Assembly (NCBI GenBank): GCA_947685225.1 | Contig: CANTUV010000051.1 | Coordinates: 7,378,001 to 7,442,000 of the forward strand | Length of the DNA: 64,000 nt | Direction of reading: 5' to 3' | From: Garcia nutans | Lineage: Eukaryota; Streptophyta; Magnoliopsida; Malpighiales; Euphorbiaceae | Shown: positions 1 to 10,656 of the stretch, one piece after another | Numbering within the stretch: position 1 is the stretch's first letter | How the letters are laid out: each line of letters starts with the position of its first letter | Translations under genes and position numbers: made by a program | Notes under the pieces: model-generated | Seen by the model: the letters and a program-made list of their open reading frames with translations, nothing else | What the model was told of the DNA's origin: nothing | Database searches by the model: none

Positions 1-600
1 TATATAATAAACCTAATTTATATTAAATATAAACTTATTGTAATTTTATGGTATTTGATGTTAATTAATAAAAAAATTTTGGTATTATTTTTATAAAGTT
101 TTTTTAAAGCTCATATTTTTATAGCATTAAAAGTTTTTGAGAAAATTACATGGATTATTACTTTTTAATTTTTGTTTTCAAAATTACTGTACATATATAT
201 ATATATATATTTTACACTTTTAACTTCTTTTTTTTTTTATTTTTTAGCTTTTCTTTATTTTGTTTTCAAATATACGGTATACTTAATGTTTATTCTTCTT
301 CTTCTTTGTAATAGTTCATTTGTACATGTTTGAGGAATCTAATTAAGATTGTACATCTCCTTCTTATATTTCTATTTTTTTAATTTTTTTAATTTTGGTG
401 TTGTTTAACTAATTTTAGATTTTTTTTTTGTTATTGAACTATATTTCTTTTTTTATGTTTGATAAAATGCTTCAAAAGAGATTTTTTTTTTAAATTTTTT
501 TTTCTATTTTTATGACTTTGTATTCCTTAAATTGAGATATATCAGTTCTTTTGAATTATATTTACGTCATATTGACTTGCATCTGTATTGTTTATTTGTA
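1..600. other. AT-rich intergenic DNA, no gene seen
   Basis: No coding region or conserved element is visible. The stretch is dominated by T-rich and A-rich homopolymer runs. A short (TA)n microsatellite lies at about 193-210. Confidence 0.7.
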
Positions 601-1150
601 TATATGTAAAAGTTAGGAAAAATAACATATCGACAATATATGAACAATATATATAAAATATATATAAAATATATATATTATAATTAAACAATATATAGAG
701 GCTGAAAAAGAATATATTTATAATATATTATCTATAATTAAACAATATATAAATATTATATAATATATAAAGATTAAAAAATAACATATACATAACATAT
801 ATATATAATATATATAATATAACGGCTAGAATATAATATATTTGTAATATATACACAACATATATAATATATCTGTAATATGTACATTATAATTAACCAA
901 TATATAATAGTTGAAAGACAATATATGTATAATATATACACTAAATTGAATAGTATAAAGGTTGTACAATATATGAAGGCCATAACACAACATATACACA
1001 ACATATCTGCAATATATATAGCATATCAGCAGTATATATATTATAATTAACCAAAATAAAAAGGTTGGTAGATAATATATATATAATATATTTGTAACAT
1101 CAAATAATATAAAAGCCGAAACAAAAAATATCCGTAACATATATACATAT
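601..1150. repeat. AT-rich irregular tandem repeat
   Basis: A TAATTAA-C motif followed by ATATATA and a GGTTGAAA-like stretch recurs near 681, 735, 890 and 1044. The last two copies are about 154 bp apart. The rest is ATATAT, CATATACACAAC and TGTAATATATAC variants. Long frames through it translate to Ile/Tyr/Leu-only polypeptides and are not believable genes. Confidence 0.55.
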
Positions 1151-2180
1151 CTAAAATATATAAAATAATGCTATAAAATGATGTTTTAATGTTTTTTTTG
1201 AGAAATTTTTATAAAATTATGTTATTTTCTCTTAATGTTATTAGTTTATAAAATAATATTTGAAATAAACTCAGTTTTTATTTTTAGTTTTTTTGAAAAA
1301 ATTTATAACATATACATAATATATCCGTAACATATACACAATATATATAATTTTAAAAATTATGAAAATTTTGATGGGATAACAGCAATTTTATAATTTT
1401 CCTAAGTTTTTGGTGTAATTTTGAAAAAAAAATTAATTGTCGTAATTTTGAAAAAAGTTTTGTTTTTAAGGATAATTTTATAAAATTCCCGAAGTGTTTT
1501 GAGAAAAGTACCTAGTATACCAATTTTTTTTTAAAATCTCTTCTTTTTTACCAGGTTTTTTTTTTTTTTGTCATTTTACATATGTACAGATTATTTTACT
1601 TATTTACCAGATTTTTACAATTTATCTTAAAAATACATTTTTTTTTTCAATTCGTTCTTTTAGACCGCCCCTCTCCCCTCACCTTCTCTCTCCCTCGTCT
1701 TTCCTATAAAAAAATCTTATATCCTCTCTGTATTCATATTTTTGGTTTGGATTTTGCGATTGGAAAACTATGGGAATACCATTGAAGGCAATTTTGATTT
1801 GGTTTGGTTGTGAGTCTTAATCGCAACCTTGCTGACACTATTGAATGCTACACCGTAGAGAAAGGAGAAGAAATACTTGAGGAGTTTGAGGTCATTAGCT
1901 TGATTAACTGAGAAGTTTTCATTGAAGACAACATAATTGTCTTTTAGAAGGTTTTTAAAAGGTTTTTTTTTTTATTTTTCTTTAATATTGATTTTACAGT
2001 AATGAGTGATCTAATCTTTTTTTTTTCTAATGAACAATTAGTTAGGATATTAAAGAATATGGTTAAATTAGAAATATTATTGCTGATATAGGATCGATTA
2101 GGAGTTGCATGGTGTAAGAAATAATTTTGTTCAATTAATATGGTTTTAGTAGAGTACAATTTTTTATGAAAAATGTACTA
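1151..2180. other. AT-rich intergenic DNA, no gene seen
   Basis: Low-complexity sequence with several T runs. A slightly less AT-rich patch at about 1660-1900 has an open frame of 67 codons, but no recognisable domain or splice context. Nothing else is supportable. Confidence 0.6.
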
Positions 2181-2460
2181 TGATAAACTAAATTTAAACT
2201 TATTATAAATTCTATATAAACTTATTATAAGTAAATAGAAATTCAAATTTTTTTTAATGGAATATGTTTATATAATAAATTCAGTTTAAATTTATTATAA
2301 ACTTAATATAGACTTATTATAAGAAAATTCAAATTCAAATTTTTTAATGAAATATGTTTGCATATTTAACTAAACTTGTTATAAACTGAAAATAAACTTA
2401 TTATAAACTGAATATAAACTTATTATAAATTTAATGTAAACTTAATATAAACTCTTCGTA
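2181..2460. repeat. Short-unit repeat of an AAACTTATTATAA motif
   Basis: AAACTTATTATAA and close variants (AAACTGAATATAA, AATTTAATGTAA) recur roughly every 15-30 bp across the stretch, suggesting a degenerate short tandem repeat. Confidence 0.5.
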
Positions 2461-2466
2461 AGTAAT

Positions 2467-2733
2467 TTTATTTTTAGTATTGGATCAGTACTAAAAATAG
2501 AATATAGAAGAAGGTAAAAATTTTAAATTGTTATATTAAATTTTTTAAATTAAAAAATTATAATTAAATTATTAACAGTGTTAAAAGGTTGGATTGACTT
2601 TTTATTTTTAATGTTGGATCGGCATTAAAAGTAGAATACATAAGAAAATAAAAAATTTTAAATTGTTTTATTAAATTTTCAAAATAAAAATTGCAATAAA
2701 ATTATTATAAGTGTTAAAAAGTTGGATTGGCTT
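2467..2733. repeat. Tandem duplication, unit about 134 bp
   Basis: Two diverged copies lie head to tail. TTGGATC begins at 2480 and again at 2614, and TTAAAA-GTTGGATTG-CTT closes the copies at 2581-2600 and 2714-2733. The copies match along their length apart from scattered substitutions and small indels. Neither is coding. Confidence 0.75.
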
Positions 2734-3353
2734 TTTTGTTAGTTCTTTGTGTTTTTTAGGGACTTTTATTGTTTTTTCTATATTTTTATGTTAATTAATT
2801 AAAAATTTTGGTATTTTGGTAATAGTTTTTAGGAGATAGTATTTTAATAAAAGTAATGATTTTTTTAGTTATTTATGTCAAAAGCCGTTTTGTTTTCTGT
2901 TATTTTCGTTCTTTGATGCTTAATCTAGTATTGTTGTAGTGAGCTGAACTTTTTCTTACATTTATGTAAAGAAATATAAATTTTTTTAGTAAAATTGTAA
3001 AGTTTTGAGAAAAGTGATATAAGTGCAGTATGCTAATATTTTTCTAGTAAAATTGTAAAGATCCCAAGTTTTTTTTTGTAACAAATGTGTAAAATACCTA
3101 AAATTTTTAAATCACGACTTAAAACCTAACCCAAAATTTGCCCTAATTATGAGGATTGAGTTAGGCCAGACTGAATTGATGTGCATCCCTACTTTTCCAT
3201 TGCTAGAGAAATGGGCTTGAGCCCATTGTATTAGGTTGTTAGCCGACATGTCGTTCACAAACAACCAGTGAAAGTTTCTCTGTCGTTTGTAGAAGACATG
3301 GGGAAAAGTTCCCATTTAAACTTTGATCATACTAGCGATAGCTTCCCTTCTTC
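2734..3353. other. AT-rich intergenic DNA next to LINE 3' end
   Basis: No domain-bearing frame is seen. A less AT-rich patch at 3112-3315 has a 67-codon frame on the minus strand without recognisable similarity. The LINE poly-A tail (T run on +) begins at 3354. Confidence 0.5.
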
Positions 3354-3545
3354 TTTTTTTTTTTACAGGAATACAAATCTCATTTAACCGTAGCAACATT
3401 ACTGCTAATAATAGTTCCACCATCAATTTGTATATAATATTTTAAAGATATATTGAAATTCATTGTTATTTGACATTTTTAAAAACCAATATTACATTTT
3501 TTTTCTAAATTTATCTTTTATTTTAATAAATCATATAATAAAAAA

Positions 3546-5249
3546 CTAAAGGAGAAGTGATTTTAGATGGGTATGAAAGTTGCCACCGGGCCATGAGAAA
3601 GCCATCTTTGCCAGTGTGTCAGCCATAAAGTTGGCTTCTCTAAATATATGTTGAAGTTTAACCTCCCAATTGCAAGCTATTAGTTCTCTAATTTATGCCA
3701 CCAAAGCCCAGTTAGCATGAGCCTGACCAGTGTCATCTTTAATTAACTCAATCGCGCTAGCACTATCAGTTTCCAAAATCACTTTTGTGGCTCGTAGTTT
3801 CCATGCTAAGTGAAGACCTTGCAAAATACCCCAAAGCTCTGCTCTTGTTATAGAGCACTAGCCTATGTTCATAAGGAAACCTCCACACCATTTCCCGCGA
3901 TAATCTCGAGCCACACCACCAGCCGATGCCTGACCAGTGTTCCTTCTCCAAGCTACATCTGTATTAATCTTCAGAAATACCTCTAGTGGAGGCAACCAAA
4001 AAATAGGAATTTCTTCATATCGCCTTCTACTCCCTATGACATCACTCTCCAAATTCCAGGCTGCATCAATTTCTTGAACATGCCTTCTAATCTCTGCAAC
4101 TTGATTTCCTTGCCTGTGTTTTGCGCCATTAAAAATCTCATCATTCCGCCATTGCCAAAGAACCCAGAGAGATACACCAAACACTAGTGTCCAATCATTC
4201 TCGCCCTGAAAATTAAAACAATTCCTCATGTTAGAAAAAAACCAGTTAGAAAAATCCAACGAGAAGAACCATTGTCGTGCATCTCTAGGAATCAACATAG
4301 TCCAGATGATAATCGCATGTGGGCAATCACGAAATATATGCAAGAGAGTTTCATTTTGATCATTGCAACGCTGACACATGGTAGACACCGTCATGTGCCT
4401 AGTGCCTTCTCATCCTCTCCACATTTGTCATCAATTTTCCCTTAGAGGCCAGCCATAAAAACATCCTAATGCGCTAAGGTCCTGGCCATTTCCAAATGAG
4501 TTTCCAGCAGTGGTCCTCTGCAACATCTTGAGTATTCATAATGCTAGCATAGGCAAACTTGGTTGTGAAATTCCCATTATTAGCGTGAGCCCAGAACTTT
4601 TTATCTTCACTCCTTGTGGAGGTTGGACCTGGAAAAGAAGAAAGAGTTAGAATAATAGAATAATGAAGAAAATTCAAAAATTCCTCCCATCTCCAATTTC
4701 CTTCAGAAGTAATATAATGGGCTACATTAAGGTTAACTACTTCCTCCGAAACTTTAGCAATAGCATGGAGAAGAAGGGGTTTATCATTTGTTGCCTAGAG
4801 ATCTTTCCAAAAACGTACTCTTTGACCATTACAAACTACCCATCTGCTACCTTCTTGAACAATGGGCCAAACATTGGACATCGACTTCCAAAACCTGGAA
4901 CCCCCTTTAACCATGTTGAGTTGAGAATCGGAATCAGGGCTAGTTTTGTATTTCGCACAAACAACATCCACCCAAAGTTTCTTCTCCCGCAAACTAAGGT
5001 CCCAAGCCAGCTTAGAGAGAAGAGCCTGATTTATACCTCTAAGATCCCTAAGCCCAAGACCCCCTTAACATTTAGGGAGACAGACTTCCTCCCATTTGAC
5101 TAAAGCCACCCTGTTACCATTATTGTTTCTATACCCCCATAAGAACTTACGGCATTCCAAATCTAACCCATTATAAATACTTGCAGGGAGAAGAGTTGTT
5201 TGCATTGTATAAACTAGTATAGCCCCAAGTGTAGATTGAATGAAAGTAG
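3546..5249 (-). pseudogene. LINE ORF2, C-terminal part (RT tail, zf-RVT, RNase H)
   Basis: This is the downstream half of the LINE polyprotein. Frames on the minus strand give, in order, the RT/thumb tail (5249-5065), a linker with RFWKDL and KFWAHANNG (about 4992-4474), a zinc-ribbon-like CQRC..HIFRDCPHA segment (about 4370-4310), and RNase H starting LKINTDVAW (about 3980). The RNase H ends in a FMADTLAKMAF-type motif and a TAG stop at 3548-3546. The frame changes several times (for example near 5065-5070, 4470 and 3870), so no intact protein is made. It continues from 10657-12982 on the far side of the Copia insertion. Confidence 0.8.
5245..5249. repeat. Left target-site duplication AGTAG of Copia element 1
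   Basis: AGTAG directly precedes the TGTTGG start of the 5' LTR. The identical AGTAG follows the 3' LTR at 10652-10656. Five-base duplications are usual for Copia integrases. Confidence 0.93.
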
Positions 5250-5908
5250 TGTTGGAAAATACCAACCATTTGGTATTTTTTGACTATGTAAAATAAAAAT
5301 AATAATAATAAATGGTTGTTGGCCTAATTAAGTTAGGCCAACAACCTCATGGGAAGGCCTATATATATGACCTTCCCCTTCTTCTTCAAAACACAAATTA
5401 AGAAAAAAAAAACATTAGTGAATTGTGAGAGAGAAAGAATTATTTGGGGAGTGACAAAATAGTGAAGTAGTTTAATTTTAAGAGTGTTTGGGAAACACTT
5501 GAATGCCATTATTTTGGGTTTATCTCAATTGTAATAATTGTACCTCTAGAAATATTTCTAGAGAAGTCTCTCTTGTAAGCCTACTATTTTTAATAGTGGA
5601 AGAATATTTTTCGGAGTTTGTCCCGTGGACGTAGCCCAAAGTAAAAGGGTGAACCACGTTAAATTCGGTGTGTTATTTTGTCTCAGTTTTATAACTATTA
5701 TCAAGGGTAGTTGTTTTGTTATATTGTGCTATTAATTATCCGAGTGAAATTCTGTCTAAGGAGACTGAGTTTTAAGCGGGACCGCCTGTGACCCCTCCAG
5801 CCTTTCCTGGGAATTTTCTTGGTATTTATTTTTAGTACAATATTTCATACACTATTTACTTGTATAATAGTAAGTAATTTGCGTGCTATTTACTTCCGCT
5901 GCACAACA
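5250..5908 (+). repeat. 5' LTR of Copia element 1
   Basis: It begins TGTTGGAAAATACC and ends CTGCACAACA. A TATA-like stretch lies at 5360-5368 inside a hairpin. Several inverted repeats are packed into the first 320 bp. It is nearly identical to 9991-10651. Confidence 0.95.
5256..5377 (+). promoter_or_regulatory. U3 promoter region with three stacked inverted repeats
   Basis: There are three hairpins: a 10-bp stem at 5256-5265/5270-5279, a perfect 14-bp stem at 5314-5327/5333-5346 with a 5-nt loop, and a 9-bp stem at 5351-5359/5369-5377 whose loop is TATATATAT. The last stem has one mismatch here (A at 5370) but is perfect in the 3' LTR. The TATA motif makes this the likely core promoter. 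That the inverted repeats are regulatory is inference. Confidence 0.6.
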
Positions 5909-5910
5909 AG

Positions 5911-5922
5911 TGGTATCAGAGC
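5911..5922 (+). other. Primer binding site of Copia element 1
   Basis: TGGTATCAGAGC lies 2 bp after the 5' LTR. It is complementary to the 3' end of plant initiator tRNA-Met, the standard Copia minus-strand primer. Confidence 0.93.
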
Positions 5923-5970
5923 TGTGGTTCAAGCACACAGTATTGGAGTTAACCTCTTTGTATTAAAGAG

Positions 5971-8900
5971 ATGGAGACAAAGATAAACAAGATGATCAAC
6001 CTAAATGGTTCGAATTACCACATATGGAGAAACAAGATGAAGGATCTCCTATTTGTGACGAAAATGCATTTGCCTGTATTCACCACATCAAAACCTGATG
6101 ATAAATCAGATGAAGACTGGAAGTTCGAGCATGAGCAAGTGTGTGGTTTTATCCGACAGTTTGTCGAAGACAATGTGTATAATCACATTTGTAAAGAGAC
6201 TCATGCTAAATCCCTATGGGAGAAGCTTGAAAAGTTATATGCTTCTAAAACAGGGAACAACAAGTTGCTCTATTTGACTAAACTGGTCAAAATTAGTTAC
6301 CGAGAAGGTACATCTTTGGCGGATCACTTGAATGAATTTCAAGGTTTTGTGGACCAGTTGTCAGGAATGGGCATAAAATTTGATGATGAGGTACTCAGTC
6401 TTTTACTACTTTCCTCTTTGCCAGAGTCTTGGGAGACTTTGAAGATTTCCATCACTAATTCAGCAGTCGATGGTATTGTTAGTTTGGAATCCGTCAAGAG
6501 TTCAATTATGAATGAAGAGATGAGAAGGAGATCTCAAAATTCAGTATCTACATCTCAACCAGATGTTCTGGTTACTGATTCTAGAGGGAGGAGCAAGTTC
6601 AGGAGTTCAAATACCAGAGATAAAAGTCGAGGAAAATCAAACAAATATGCAAATGTTGAATGCCATCACTGTAAAAAGAAGGGACATATCAAGAAATTCT
6701 GTCGAAAGTTCAAACAGGAGAAGAACAAAGGCAAAGAGATTAAGCGAGATGATAGCAGTGATGATGAACGAGAAACCATGGCTGCCACCATTGAAGAATT
6801 TCATGTTATTTTTTATGATAATGATGTGAATATTGCATCCAGTGAATTGGACTGGGTAGGTGATAGTGGTGCCACCATTCATGCCACATCACATAAAGAA
6901 TTTTTCTCAACATATAAACAAGGAGATTTTGGTGTTGTCAAAATGGGAGACAAGGGTATAGCCAAGATCATCGGCAGAGGTGATATTTGTTTAAAGACAG
7001 AAAATGGGATGAGATTATTTTTGAAAGATGTCAGACATGTTCCCAACCTTCGGCTAAACCTGATTTCCATTGGTATGCTTGATGATGAAGGTTTCAGTAG
7101 TACTTTCAAGGATGGTCAATGGAAACTTACTAAAGGCTCCTTGGTATATGGAAAAGGTAAAAAGTGCTCCAAGCTATATGTGATGCAAGCAAAGCTCTCC
7201 GGTGATTCTGTGAATGCAGTGGAGAAAGAAAATATGACTGAATTATGGCATAGAAGACTCAGTCATATGGGCGAGAAAGGGATGGCACAATTGGTAAAGA
7301 AGAATGTATTATCTGGAGTTGATAAAGTGGATTTGAAGAAATGTACTGACTGTCTGGCTGGAAAACAAAACAGAGTTGCTTTCAAAGGTTCCACTCCTTC
7401 CAGAATGAAGAATGTATTGGATCTGATTCACTCAGATCTGTGTGGACCAATGTCAAAGTCACTTGGTGGTGCTCAATACTTTGTGACTTTCATTGATGAT
7501 CATTCAAGGAAAATGTGGGTATATACTTTGAAGTCAAAAGACCAAGTAATAGACGTGTTCAAGCAATTTCATGCCTTAGTTGAAAGGGAGACTGGGAAGA
7601 AGTTAAAATGCATTCGGACAGACAATGGTGGAGAATACATGGGATCATTTGATACCTACTGCAAGGAGCATGGTATCCGACATCAAACAACACCTCCAAA
7701 AACGCCGCAATTGAACGGTTTAGCGGAGAGGATGAACAGGACTTTGATGGAGAGAGTTATATGTTTACTATCACATTCAAAGTTGCCTAAGATTTTTTGG
7801 GGTGAAGCTCTATACTCAGTAGTACATGTACTCAATTTTTCACCCTGTGTTCCTCTTCAATATAATACACCAGAAAAGGTATGGTCAAGAAAGGATGTTT
7901 CCTATAATCATTTAAAGGTGTTTGGTTGCAAAGCTTTTGTGCACATTCCTAAGGATGAGAGGTCAAAGCTTGATGTCAAGACACGTGAATGTGTATTTAT
8001 TGGTTATGGTCAAGATCATGATCAGCTTGGCTATAGATTTTATGATCCAGTTCAGAAAAAGCTTCTTAGAAGTCGTGATGCCATATTTGTTGAAGATCAA
8101 ACCATTGAAGACATTAACAAAGTGAAAAGGGATATTCCCGAATCCAATGGTGATTCAACAAACTTAAAGCTAGTTCCTCCACAGGCGGTGCCAAGACAAG
8201 TTGGAAATGAAATCCAAAATCGTCAGCCAGAAAATGCTGACATCGATGCTCCTACAGAGGTCCAATCGGATGATGATGAGGACCAGATTGAAAATCAGCC
8301 ACCACCACCAGTAGAAGTTCCTCAGGTTCCATTGAGAAGATCTATTAGAACTCGACAACCTTCTACTAGATACTCGGATGATCAGTACGTGTTACTCACT
8401 GATGGGGGAGAACCTGAGGATTACCAAGAAGCTATGGCAGATGAGAAGAGGAAGAAATGGATTGAAGCCATGCAAGATGAGATAAAATCTTTGCATGATA
8501 ATAAAACTTTTGAGCTTGTGAAGTTGCCAACAGGCAAGAGGGCTTTGAAGAATAAATGGGTGTTCAGGATAAAGCATGATGAACACAGTTCCCAGCCACG
8601 ATTCAAAGCCAGATTAGTTGTTAAGGGATTCAGCCAAAGGAAAGGGATTGACTTTGATGAGATTTTTTCACCAGTGGTGAAGATGACATCCATTCGTACA
8701 GTACTGGGATTAGCTGCAAGTCTCAACTTGGAGATTGAGCAGATGGATGTAAAGACTGCCTTCCTTCATGGTGACTTGGAGGAAGAGATATACATGGAAC
8801 AACCAGAGGGTTTCAAAGAAAAAGGAAAAGAGGATTATGTTTGCAAGTTAAAGAAAAGCTTGTATGGCTTGAAGCAGGCACCAAGACAGTGGTACAAGAA

Positions 8901-9981
8901 GTTTGAGTCAGTTATGGGGGAGCAAGGCTACAAAAAGACCTCTTCAGATCACTGTGTATTTGTGAAGAAATTCTCTGATGATGATTTTATAATTCTCTTA
9001 CTCTATGTGGATGACATGTTAATCGTTGGCCAGAACATTTCCAAAATTAACAATCTGAAGAAGCAGTTAAGCAAGTCTTTTGCTATGAAAGACTTAGGGC
9101 CAGCAGCACAAATTCTTGGCATGAAGATAATCAGAGATAGAGGCACCAAGAAATTGTGGTTGTCACAGGAGAAGTATATTAAGAAAGTACTTCAAAGGTT
9201 TAATATGGACAAGGCTAAAGCGGTTAGTTGTCCTCTTGCTAACCACTTTAAATTAACTTCAAAACAATGTCCTTTCACAGATAAAGAGAAAGAAGAGATG
9301 GATAGAGTTCCATATGCTTCAGCAGTTGGCAGTTTGATGTATGCCATGGTATGTACACGGCCAGATATTGCTCACTCAGTGGGAGTAGTAAGTCGGTTCC
9401 TTTCTAATCCTGGCAAGGAACATTGGGCTGCTGTGAAATGGATTCTCAGATATCTCTGTGGCACTTCCAAAATATGTTTATGTTTTGGTGATGGTAAACC
9501 TGTGTTAATTGGCTACACAGATGCAGATATGGCAGGCGATGTTGACTCAAGAAAGTCTACATCAGGTTATTTTATTTCATTTGCAGGGGGAGCCGTGTCA
9601 TGGCAATCAAGGTTGCAAAAGTGTGTTGCCCTCTCAACAACTGAAGCAGAATTTATTGCTGCAACTGAAGCTTGCAAAGAGCTCTTGTGGATGAAAAAGT
9701 TCTTAGATGAACTTGGATTTCAACAGGATAGATATTCACTTTATTGTGATAGTCAGAGCGCTATCCACCTTGGAAAGAATTCCTCCTTTCACTCAAGATC
9801 AAAACATATTGATGTGAGATACCACTGGATCAGAGATGTGTTGGAGAAAAAGATTTTACAGCTTGAAAAGATTCATACTGAAGAAAATGGTGCAGACATG
9901 TTAACAAAGATTCTACCAAGGGAAAAGTTTGAGTTTTGTCGATCATCTACAGGAATGACAGTTAATTCATATGGTTGGTAG
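5971..9981 (+). CDS. Copia gag-pol polyprotein, intact
   Basis: A 1336-aa polyprotein is encoded in one frame. Domains in order: gag (residues 1 to about 225), CCHC knuckle C231-x2-C-x4-H-x4-C244, aspartic protease with DSGA near 298, HHCC and GAG-pre-integrase near 425-465, integrase core with D489, D551 and E586 (about 34 residues between the last two acidic residues), reverse transcriptase with YVDD at 1012-1015, and RNase H with YTDAD near 1182 and a STTEAEF motif. No stop or frameshift interrupts it, and every catalytic motif I looked for is present. The start is the first ATG after the primer site. The TAG stop overlaps the polypurine tract. Together with the nearly identical LTRs this suggests a potentially mobile copy. 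Confidence 0.95.
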   Translation: METKINKMINLNGSNYHIWRNKMKDLLFVTKMHLPVFTTSKPDDKSDEDWKFEHEQVCGFIRQFVEDNVYNHICKETHAKSLWEKLEKLYASKTGNNKLLYLTKLVKISYREGTSLADHLNEFQGFVDQLSGMGIKFDDEVLSLLLLSSLPESWETLKISITNSAVDGIVSLESVKSSIMNEEMRRRSQNSVSTSQPDVLVTDSRGRSKFRSSNTRDKSRGKSNKYANVECHHCKKKGHIKKFCRKFKQEKNKGKEIKRDDSSDDERETMAATIEEFHVIFYDNDVNIASSELDWVGDSGATIHATSHKEFFSTYKQGDFGVVKMGDKGIAKIIGRGDICLKTENGMRLFLKDVRHVPNLRLNLISIGMLDDEGFSSTFKDGQWKLTKGSLVYGKGKKCSKLYVMQAKLSGDSVNAVEKENMTELWHRRLSHMGEKGMAQLVKKNVLSGVDKVDLKKCTDCLAGKQNRVAFKGSTPSRMKNVLDLIHSDLCGPMSKSLGGAQYFVTFIDDHSRKMWVYTLKSKDQVIDVFKQFHALVERETGKKLKCIRTDNGGEYMGSFDTYCKEHGIRHQTTPPKTPQLNGLAERMNRTLMERVICLLSHSKLPKIFWGEALYSVVHVLNFSPCVPLQYNTPEKVWSRKDVSYNHLKVFGCKAFVHIPKDERSKLDVKTRECVFIGYGQDHDQLGYRFYDPVQKKLLRSRDAIFVEDQTIEDINKVKRDIPESNGDSTNLKLVPPQAVPRQVGNEIQNRQPENADIDAPTEVQSDDDEDQIENQPPPPVEVPQVPLRRSIRTRQPSTRYSDDQYVLLTDGGEPEDYQEAMADEKRKKWIEAMQDEIKSLHDNKTFELVKLPTGKRALKNKWVFRIKHDEHSSQPRFKARLVVKGFSQRKGIDFDEIFSPVVKMTSIRTVLGLAASLNLEIEQMDVKTAFLHGDLEEEIYMEQPEGFKEKGKEDYVCKLKKSLYGLKQAPRQWYKKFESVMGEQGYKKTSSDHCVFVKKFSDDDFIILLLYVDDMLIVGQNISKINNLKKQLSKSFAMKDLGPAAQILGMKIIRDRGTKKLWLSQEKYIKKVLQRFNMDKAKAVSCPLANHFKLTSKQCPFTDKEKEEMDRVPYASAVGSLMYAMVCTRPDIAHSVGVVSRFLSNPGKEHWAAVKWILRYLCGTSKICLCFGDGKPVLIGYTDADMAGDVDSRKSTSGYFISFAGGAVSWQSRLQKCVALSTTEAEFIAATEACKELLWMKKFLDELGFQQDRYSLYCDSQSAIHLGKNSSFHSRSKHIDVRYHWIRDVLEKKILQLEKIHTEENGADMLTKILPREKFEFCRSSTGMTVNSYGW

Positions 9982-9989
9982 GGGGAGAA
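9980..9989 (+). other. Polypurine tract of Copia element 1
   Basis: AGGGGGAGAA directly precedes the 3' LTR. It should prime plus-strand DNA synthesis. Its first two bases belong to the gag-pol stop codon. Confidence 0.85.
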
Positions 9990-9990
9990 T

Positions 9991-10651
9991 TGTTGGAAAA
10001 TACCAACCATTTGGTATTTTTTGACTATGTAAAATAAAAATAATAATAATAAATGGTTGTTGGCCTAATTAAGTTAGGCCAACAACCTCATGGGAAGGCC
10101 TATATATATGGCCTTCCCCTTCTTCTTCAAAACACACAAATTAAGAAAAAAAAAACATTAGTGAATTGTGAGAGAGAAAGAATTATTTGGGGAGTGACAA
10201 AATAGTGAAGTAGTTTAATTTTAAGAGTGTTTGGGAAACACTTGAATGCCATTATTTTGGGTTTATCTCAATTGTAATAATTGTACCTCTAGAAATATTT
10301 CTAGAGAAGTCTCTCTTGTAAGCCTACTATTTTTAATAGTGGAAGAATATTTTTCGGAGTTTGTCCCGTGGACGTAGCCCAAAGTAAAAGGGTGAACCAC
10401 GTTAAATTCGGTGTGTTATTTTGTCTCAGTTTTATAACTATTATCAAGGGTAGTTGTTTTGTTATATTGTGCTATTAATTATCCGAGTGAAATTCTGTCT
10501 AAGGAGACTGGGTTTTAAGCGGGACCGCCTGTGACCCCTCCAGCCTTTCCTGGGAATTTTCTTGGTATTTATTTTTAGTACAATATTTCATACACTATTT
10601 ACTTGTATAATAGTAAGTAATTTGCGTGCTATTTACTTCCGCTGCACAACA
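9991..10651 (+). repeat. 3' LTR of Copia element 1
   Basis: A 661-bp copy of the 5' LTR with two substitutions and a 2-bp longer CA tract. It ends ACAACA at 10651 and is followed by the AGTAG duplication (10652-10656). Confidence 0.95.
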
Positions 10652-10656
10652 AGTAG

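Larger units (their letters stand above)
5250..10651 (+). mobile_element. Intact, very young Ty1/Copia retrotransposon (Tnt1/Tork-like)
   Basis: The complete 5402-bp element has 659-bp and 661-bp LTRs starting TG and ending CA, a tRNA-iMet primer site, one uninterrupted 1336-codon gag-pol frame, a polypurine tract, and a perfect 5-bp TSD (AGTAG). Comparing the LTRs by eye gives two substitutions (5370 and 5768, both A in the 5' copy and G in the 3' copy) and one 2-bp CA indel near 5391. That is about 0.3% divergence, so it inserted very recently. It sits inside the LINE RT gene. The Tork/Tnt1 placement rests on ORF length, single-frame organisation and gag character. Confidence 0.95.

Noticed and set aside
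774..1140. Two overlapping minus-strand open frames of 76 and 104 codons
   Set aside because: They lie in TA-rich repeats and translate to Ile/Tyr/Leu-rich low-complexity sequence without a domain.
3112..3315. 67-codon minus-strand frame
   Set aside because: No recognisable similarity, no splice or promoter context; chance frame beside the LINE tail.
5250..10651. Endogenous retrovirus with an envelope gene
   Set aside because: Pol order is protease-integrase-RT-RNase H (Copia) and no frame lies between pol and the 3' LTR.
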